From: PALSA-1353 sp050012375
Lineage (GTDB): Bacteria > Planctomycetota > Phycisphaerae > Tepidisphaerales > Tepidisphaeraceae
Assembly: GCA_050012375.1 (NCBI GenBank)
Contig: JBEKHH010000012.1
Location: forward strand, 1 to 64,000
Length of the DNA: 64,000 bases
Direction of reading: 5' to 3'
Under the pieces are notes generated by a model that was not told the origin of the DNA, did no database searches, and worked only from the letters and a program-made list of their open reading frames with translations. Made by a program: the position numbers and the translations under genes. Position 1 is the first letter of the stretch. Each line of letters opens with the position of its first letter. Below are positions 58,780 to 64,000 of the stretch, piece by piece.

Positions 58780-58867
58780 AATAGCCTCCTTGTGGCTGTA
58801 CCATACTCGAACCGCAAAGCGGCGAGTTGGGTGCAGGGAACTATCCGGGATCATCGTCATTTCAGAA

Positions 58868-58909
58868 ATCGGCACTCTCCCTATTCTTCGCGTAGGGGAA
58901 TTCGCTGAT
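58868..58909. promoter_or_regulatory. 42-bp dyad element, copy C (pyrophosphatase)
   Basis: The left half is ATCGGCACTCTCCC, the centre is 13 bases and the right half is GGGGAATTCGCTGAT. Length and spacing equal those of copies A and B. It lies upstream of the hppA start on the minus strand. Confidence 0.75.
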
Positions 58910-58923
58910 GCGGAGCGCACTGT

Positions 58924-59166
58924 CAGGCCAGCCCCGCCTTGAGGAGTGTAACATCATCCTGAAACTTTCGCGCCGCGTGGCCGGTAATGCTTGCCAGGAC
59001 GTGGTTGAGCACGCTGTTGGCCGAGGTCGCGCGGTTCTGGCGGATCAGCCCGATCAACCGCTTCTCGCCGAGTTTCCTCCCCCCGCGGAATCCATCGCCT
59101 CCGTGACGCCATCCGCAAACAGCAGCAGACGATCTCCACCAGACAGGTGCACGGCCTCGCCGACAA
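58924..59166 (-). pseudogene. Broken PP2C/SpoIIE-type phosphatase remnant
   Basis: The minus strand reads VHLSGGDRLLLFADGVTEAM in one frame and GEKRLIGLIRQNR, then FQDDVTLLKAGLA in another. Together they match the C-terminal third of RsbU/SpoIIE phosphatases (GD-LLLFTDGVTEA and DDVTL motifs). The frames change at a run of six G on that strand (59084-59079). The 5' two thirds are missing and the fragment directly abuts the adenylate kinase stop. It is a remnant. Confidence 0.7.
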
Positions 59167-60012
59167 TCACAACGGCTCTATGTGCCTTGGCGGGCTATGG
59201 CCATCCTCGCCCAGACCGATAATGGCTTCGCGGGGGTTCCGACTGCGAAGTAGCCCATCCGTTATCGCCGCTTCCAGCGCCGTCAGAGATCGGGCAAAGA
59301 CCTCCTCAGCCGAACCGGCCGCGGAAATCTGCACCAACTTGCCGAGACCTCGGTAGAACTCGATCAGCGGCGCCGTGGCCCGTTCATAGGTTTGCAAGCG
59401 GACCTTGACCGATTCCGGCCGATCATCCTCGCGCTGAATCAGATGGCCGCCGCATTGGTCGCACACGTCGGGTACGCGCGGCGCGCGCTGGGTGACGTGA
59501 AAGACGGCCTTGCATTTTTCGCACACGCGCCGACCGCTCAAGCGCAAGACGATTTCCGTCACGGGCAGTACATAGTTCAACACGCCGTCTATGCAAAGTC
59601 CCTCATCGTTCATTAGCTGTTGCAAGGCACGGGCCTGCATGAGTGTGCGTGGAAACCCGTCGAGCACAAAACCACCGCGGCAGCGTATGCATCCGGCCCG
59701 TTCGCGCACGATCTCCCAGACGATGGAGTCGGGCACGAGTCGGCCATCCCGCATATAACGCAGCGCCTCCGTCATCGCCGGGGTTCCCGCACGATTGCAA
59801 GGGCTGGCGGCCTCGCGAAAAATGTCGCCGGTGGAAAGATGGCACACGCCCAGCCGCTCGCCGAGCAATTCCGCCTGTGTGCCCTTTCCGACGCCCGGCG
59901 CGCCCAGCAACACCAGCCGCCAGGCTCGATTGGGTTCCTTCGGAAGCAATGAACATTTGGCCGACGGGCCGCAAAGCCACGCGGCACGATCATTTTTCAC
60001 TGGAGCATTCAT
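59167..60012 (-). CDS. adk: Adenylate kinase with N- and C-terminal extensions
   Basis: The enzyme balances AMP, ADP and ATP. The 281-residue protein has LLGAPGVGKGTQAELLGERL (P-loop near 36-44), STGDIFRE, FVLDGFPRTLMQA and a zinc LID with C-x-x-C motifs in CEKCKAVF and DVCDQCGG. The core is about 215 residues. An extra 30 residues precede it and about 35 follow, the latter ending GLGEDGHSPPRHIEPL, possibly read from the adjoining broken phosphatase gene. Confidence 0.88.
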   Translation of the reverse strand: MNAPVKNDRAAWLCGPSAKCSLLPKEPNRAWRLVLLGAPGVGKGTQAELLGERLGVCHLSTGDIFREAASPCNRAGTPAMTEALRYMRDGRLVPDSIVWEIVRERAGCIRCRGGFVLDGFPRTLMQARALQQLMNDEGLCIDGVLNYVLPVTEIVLRLSGRRVCEKCKAVFHVTQRAPRVPDVCDQCGGHLIQREDDRPESVKVRLQTYERATAPLIEFYRGLGKLVQISAAGSAEEVFARSLTALEAAITDGLLRSRNPREAIIGLGEDGHSPPRHIEPL

Positions 60013-60062
60013 AAAGTCCTCCACTACCACAGTGTCAACATCACAGACGCCGATCCGCGCGC

Positions 60063-61079
60063 CTAATCAGATGTCGCATTATGGACTCGGCCATGCCAAC
60101 TATTAAGCACGCGCATGTAATTGGCCCGTTCGAACGCCGCCGGGTCGGGGCAATGAGCAAGACTCAGGCATCCCTGCATCTGGCGGATAGATTCATATTC
60201 GTGTTCCTCCATCCACGCTTTCAAGGCGTCGAGAATAACCTTGAGATGTTCCGGGCCATGTCTTAAAAGGGCCGAGACAATCTGAACCGCATGGGCGCCG
60301 GCCATGACCGCCTTGATCGCATCGGCCGCCGTGTGGACTCCGCCGCTGGCGGCGAGTGAAGCCGTGCATCTTCCCGAAAGGATCGCGAGCCATCGGAGCC
60401 GCAGCAGCAACTCGGATGAATCGGAAAGATGAAGCCGCGGGACTACGCTGATATCGTCCAAATCAATATCGGGCTGATAAAAGCGATTGAACAGCACCAA
60501 TCCGTCGATCCCGGTGGTGCGCAACTCCATCGCCACGTGCGGGAGCGATGTGAAAAATGGAGACAGCTTTACCGCCAGCGGCAGCTTAACCGCCTCGCGC
60601 ACGTTTCGCGCGACCTCGCGGATTTGCTGCTCAATGGAATACAGCGTTTCGCGCGCTTCCGTGGCCACGTGATAGACATTCAGTTCCAGCGCATCGGCCC
60701 CAGCCTGTTCGATGAGTTCCGCGTAGCGCAGCCAACCCGAGATTCTCAAGCCGTTCAATGAGGCGATCACCGGCACGTGAACCGCCTCCTTGAGACGGCG
60801 AATTTGTTCCAGGTAGGCATCCGGACTCATCGCAAATTCGCTGGCCCCGGGGAAGAATGACAACGCCTCGGGGAAACTGTCGGCGTACATTTCGAATTGC
60901 TCGACGCTGGCGTGGTGTTCGCCTTCGATCTGCTCCTCGAACAACGAGCGCATGACGATGGCCGACGCGCCGGCGTCTTCGAGACGGCGGGCCGTGTCGA
61001 GGTCATCGGCCAATGGCGACGCTCCAACCATCAGCGGATTGGCCAATTCCATCCCCATGTATGTGGTCGTGAGATTCAT
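60063..61079 (-). CDS. Dihydroorotate dehydrogenase-like protein
   Basis: The 338-residue protein is a class-1 DHODH/PreA-type TIM barrel: MGMELANPLMVGASPLADDL, VPVIASLNGLRISGW, ALELNVYHV, LPLAVKLSPFFTSL and AASGGVHTAADAIKAVMAGA. Its ATG overlaps the stop of the pyruvate oxidoreductase gene (ATGA). It is found next to nifJ in other bacteria and may couple to it. Its own substrate is uncertain because pyrimidine synthesis genes are not nearby. Confidence 0.8.
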   Translation of the reverse strand: MNLTTTYMGMELANPLMVGASPLADDLDTARRLEDAGASAIVMRSLFEEQIEGEHHASVEQFEMYADSFPEALSFFPGASEFAMSPDAYLEQIRRLKEAVHVPVIASLNGLRISGWLRYAELIEQAGADALELNVYHVATEARETLYSIEQQIREVARNVREAVKLPLAVKLSPFFTSLPHVAMELRTTGIDGLVLFNRFYQPDIDLDDISVVPRLHLSDSSELLLRLRWLAILSGRCTASLAASGGVHTAADAIKAVMAGAHAVQIVSALLRHGPEHLKVILDALKAWMEEHEYESIRQMQGCLSLAHCPDPAAFERANYMRVLNSWHGRVHNATSD

Positions 61080-64000
61080 AGTCGCACCTTTGCAGTTGGA
61101 GGTGGCGGCACTGCCGTTTGAGTCTGTGCCGAAGGAGGTTCGGCCAATTGGTGATATAGAGAATACCGATCGGCGACTTGCCGCTTGGCTTTCTCCGACA
61201 ACATCTTGTAGCGGTCGGGATTCTTTTGCTCGACCATCCGGAAGCGAGTCTCGTTCACCATAAACTGCTGCAACTGGTTGTTGGGCGCACCGGAATCCAA
61301 TTGGAGCGGACTCTGTCCGGCGGCGCGGCGCCTGGGATCGTATCGATACAGCGGCCAATAACCGCTGGCGACCGCCAACTTATGTTGTTCCGGTCCCAAT
61401 ACCAGGTCGTAGCCATGCGCGATGCAATGGCTGTAGGCGATGATCAAAGCCGGTCCCGGATAGGAGGCGGCCTCCTGCATCGCTCGGACCGTGTGCACGT
61501 CCTTGGCGCCAAAAGCCACCTGAGCGACGTACACGTTTCCGTACGTCATGGCCAGCAGACCCAAATCCTTCTTGGGAGAAGATTTTCCGGCCGCGGCGAA
61601 CTTGGCCGCCGCGCCGATCGGCGTCGCCTTGGACTGTTGGCCACCCGTATTGGAATAGACTTCGGTATCCAGCACCAAGACCTTTACATCTGCGCCGGAC
61701 GCCAGCACGTGATCGAGTCCTCCGTAACCGATGTCGTACGCCCACCCGTCGCCCCCGATGATCCAAACGCTTTTGTAAACCAGATAATCGGCCAGGAGGG
61801 AAAGCTGTCTGGCCTCGGGCGAGCCGTCGAATGATGCCAGTTTCCGCCGCAATTCCGCCACGAGCGTTCGTTGCGTGGCGATGCCCTGATCGCTGGTCTG
61901 GTCCGCGTTCAGAATCTCCCCCACGAATTTTTCATCCAGAGGCGGTTTAAGACGACCCAGAAGCTGGCGAGCGTATGCCGCTTGCTGATCCACCGCCAGG
62001 CGCATTCCCAATCCGAATTCGGCGTTGTCCTCGAAGAGCGAATTGCTCCAGGCGGGGCCGCGCCCTTCGCGGTTGGCGCAATAGGGCGTCGTTGGCAGAT
62101 TGCCGCCGTAGATGGATGAGCACCCGGTCGCGTTGGCAATCAGAAGCCGATCGCCCATTAATTGCGTCAGCAGCTTGAGGTAAGGCGTCTCGCCGCATCC
62201 CGCGCATGCGCCGGAGAACTCGAAGAGCGGCTGGAAGAATTGCGAGCCTTTGACGTCCACGCGCACCTTGGCGCGGTCGATTTCGGGAATGTCCAGGAAG
62301 AATTTGAAATTGTCCGCCTCGCGCCGGCGCAGCGGCGCCTGCGGCGCCAGGTTGATCGCCTTGCGCTTGGGCATGGATTTGTCCTTCGCGGGGCACACCG
62401 CCACGCAAACGCCGCAGCCCGTGCAATCTTCCGGCGCCACCTGCAACGTGTATTTCATGCCGCGCAGATCGGGCGCGTTGTAGTCGGTCGAAACAAATCC
62501 TTCGGGCGCGCCGGCCAGGCTTTCGGCCGGGAATACCTTGGCGCGGATCGACGCGTGGGGGCAGGCAAAGGCGCACTTGTTGCATTGAATGCACAATTCC
62601 GGCTCCCACACCGGGATTTCCGTGGCGATGTTGCGCTTCTCCCAGCGCGCCGTGCCGACCGGCCAGGTCCCATCCACCGGCATCGCGCTGACCGGAAGAA
62701 GATCGCCGCGGCCGGACAGGATCATCGCCGTCACGTTTTTCACGAAATCGGGCGCCTCGATGGGCACGGTCGGCGGAAGCGGCGGCCCGCTCGCGCCATC
62801 GGCCGGGATCGGCAGTTCGTGCACGTGCGCCAAGGCGCCATCCACCGCGGCGAAATTCTTGCGTACCATCTCCGCGCCCTTCTTTGCATACGTCTTCTCG
62901 ATGGCCTTCTTGATCTGTGCGATCGCCTGATCGCGCGGCAGAACGCCGCTGATGGCAAAGAAGCACGTCTGCATGACCGTATTGATGCGCCCGCCCATCC
63001 CGACCTCGCGCGCAGCGTGCAAGGCGTCAATCACATAGACGCGCAGCTTCTTCTCGATAATCTGCTTCTGGACTTCGCGCGGCACGTGCGCCCAGACCGC
63101 ATCGAGTTCAAACGGCGCATTGAGCAGCAGCACCCCCCCTTCCTTCGCAAAGCCCACAATGTCGAACCTCTCCAAAAGGTGGAATTGATGGCAAGCCACG
63201 AAATTCGCCTGGCGGATGAGATATGCCGAGCGAATGGGCCGCGGCCCGAACCGCAGGTGGCTGATGGTCATCGCCCCGGACTTCTTGGAGTCGTAAACGA
63301 AATACCCCTGGGTATTGAAGTCGGTTCCTTCGCCGATGATCTTGATGGAGTTCTTGTTGGCCCCGACGGTTCCGTCGGCGCCGAGTCCGAAAAATACCGC
63401 GCGGAAAACGTCGTCGGGTTCGATGTCGAAGTCGTCGGATACGGCCAAGGACAATTTCGTCACATCGTCATTGATCCCAGCGGTAAAGTGCGGTTTCGGG
63501 TGAGCTTGGTTCAACTCGTCGAATGCGGCCTTGACCATGGCCGGCGTGAATTCGTGCGAGCCCAAACCATAGCGCCCGCCGATCACGAGGGGCTGTTTCG
63601 CAAACCGCGTCGATCCTGCCGCCTGGCCCTCGTACAGTGCGGCCACGACATCGAGGAACAGCGGCTCGCCGATGCCTCCGGGCTCTTTCGTGCGGTCCAT
63701 CACGGCGATGGATCGCACGCTGGCTGGAACGGCGGCGAGGAAATGCTCCACGGAGAACGGCCGATAGAGCCGGACCTTCAAAACTCCAACCTCCTCGCCG
63801 TCGCGGATCAAGCGATCCACGGTTTCGTGCGCGGTCTCAGCGCCGGATCCCATGATGACCATCACTCGCTTCGCCTGCGGATGCCCCACATATTCAAAGA
63901 GCTGGTACGGGCGTCCGGTGATTCCCGCAAAGCGCTCCATCGTCTTTTCCACGATGCCCGGGCACGCGAGGTGGAACGGATTGGCCGCCTCGCGCGCCTG
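61076..64000 (-). CDS. nifJ: Pyruvate:ferredoxin oxidoreductase, partial
   Basis: The enzyme oxidises pyruvate to acetyl-CoA and reduces ferredoxin. About 974 residues are present, and the frame stays open to the window edge, so the N-terminal domain is cut off. Seen are AKRVMVIMGSGAETAHETVD, two 4Fe-4S motifs (CIQCNKCAFACPH and CTGCGVCVAVCPAK), the thiamin-binding region with CAGCGETPYLKLL and IGGDGWAYDIGYGGLDHVLA, and GGQQSKATPIGA. It is followed by the DHODH-like gene with overlap. Confidence 0.95.
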   Translation of the reverse strand, partial: QAREAANPFHLACPGIVEKTMERFAGITGRPYQLFEYVGHPQAKRVMVIMGSGAETAHETVDRLIRDGEEVGVLKVRLYRPFSVEHFLAAVPASVRSIAVMDRTKEPGGIGEPLFLDVVAALYEGQAAGSTRFAKQPLVIGGRYGLGSHEFTPAMVKAAFDELNQAHPKPHFTAGINDDVTKLSLAVSDDFDIEPDDVFRAVFFGLGADGTVGANKNSIKIIGEGTDFNTQGYFVYDSKKSGAMTISHLRFGPRPIRSAYLIRQANFVACHQFHLLERFDIVGFAKEGGVLLLNAPFELDAVWAHVPREVQKQIIEKKLRVYVIDALHAAREVGMGGRINTVMQTCFFAISGVLPRDQAIAQIKKAIEKTYAKKGAEMVRKNFAAVDGALAHVHELPIPADGASGPPLPPTVPIEAPDFVKNVTAMILSGRGDLLPVSAMPVDGTWPVGTARWEKRNIATEIPVWEPELCIQCNKCAFACPHASIRAKVFPAESLAGAPEGFVSTDYNAPDLRGMKYTLQVAPEDCTGCGVCVAVCPAKDKSMPKRKAINLAPQAPLRRREADNFKFFLDIPEIDRAKVRVDVKGSQFFQPLFEFSGACAGCGETPYLKLLTQLMGDRLLIANATGCSSIYGGNLPTTPYCANREGRGPAWSNSLFEDNAEFGLGMRLAVDQQAAYARQLLGRLKPPLDEKFVGEILNADQTSDQGIATQRTLVAELRRKLASFDGSPEARQLSLLADYLVYKSVWIIGGDGWAYDIGYGGLDHVLASGADVKVLVLDTEVYSNTGGQQSKATPIGAAAKFAAAGKSSPKKDLGLLAMTYGNVYVAQVAFGAKDVHTVRAMQEAASYPGPALIIAYSHCIAHGYDLVLGPEQHKLAVASGYWPLYRYDPRRRAAGQSPLQLDSGAPNNQLQQFMVNETRFRMVEQKNPDRYKMLSEKAKRQVADRYSLYHQLAEPPSAQTQTAVPPPPTAKVRL

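Noticed and set aside
1..64000. tRNA, rRNA and CRISPR arrays
   Set aside because: No cloverleaf with a GGTTCGAATC-type arm, no rRNA-like sequence and no evenly spaced direct repeats were found by reading.

Overview
The window looks like a chromosomal segment of a GC-rich bacterium, most likely a planctomycete of the Phycisphaerae type. That placement is an inference. It rests on recurrent TTQP-rich linkers behind signal peptides of exported proteins (35.4-38.1 kb and the beta-helix protein at 18.8-20.7 kb), the mix of gene families, and small hairpin repeats spread through phage and host DNA. No rRNA, tRNA or CRISPR array was seen.

Positions 1 to about 22.8 kb hold a tailed-phage (prophage) module, almost all on the minus strand and cut by the left window edge. 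In transcription order it runs: small envelope/lysis-like proteins and a glycosyltransferase (22.8-20.8 kb), an exported beta-helix protein and a tail fibre (20.7-17.1 kb), small structural proteins including a Gp36-like one, a ParB-like protein, an ABC-ATPase/acetyltransferase fusion, a ClpP-fold protease, terminase, Gp29-like portal, protease, decoration protein, capsid, tail proteins, a G/GT tail-chaperone pair with an A-AAA-AAA frameshift site, and a probable tape measure. Two plus-strand genes, one a lipoprotein, sit inside the tail module like morons. Short palindromes lie between phage genes and also inside reading frames.

From 23.4 to 35.2 kb there are ordinary chromosomal genes: DUF2203, queE, nth, a DUF4149 membrane protein, moaE/moaD, a TIM-barrel isomerase, trpB-trpA, an ECF sigma factor with a small partner, ilvD, a flavin amine oxidase and a FUSC-like membrane protein, followed by a remnant of a RIC/hemerythrin gene.

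From 35.4 to 44.4 kb two minus-strand operons lie head to tail. One encodes two HypB-like GTPases, a cysteine-rich protein and a TPC-type P1B ATPase. The other encodes a Tat-exported four-cluster ferredoxin, an NrfD membrane subunit, an anchored Ig-like protein, two c-type cytochromes and a porin, with no catalytic subunit.

From 45 to 50.4 kb an acyl-CoA synthetase/acetyltransferase (Pat-like) gene overlaps a FixL-like sensor kinase, which overlaps a NarL-type regulator. A 42-bp dyad element precedes this operon and recurs before the NrfD operon and before the membrane pyrophosphatase, which suggests one regulon for low-oxygen or low-energy metabolism.

From 50.7 to 55.4 kb a fluoride riboswitch with its own terminator controls a dynamin-like GTPase, a DUF6062 protein, a phosphoesterase and an enolase. 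Enolase is the classical fluoride target, so this looks like a fluoride-response operon with unfamiliar members. The rest holds pdxH, the membrane pyrophosphatase, a broken PP2C/SpoIIE phosphatase, an adenylate kinase, a dihydroorotate-dehydrogenase-like protein and pyruvate:ferredoxin oxidoreductase, which runs off the right edge.
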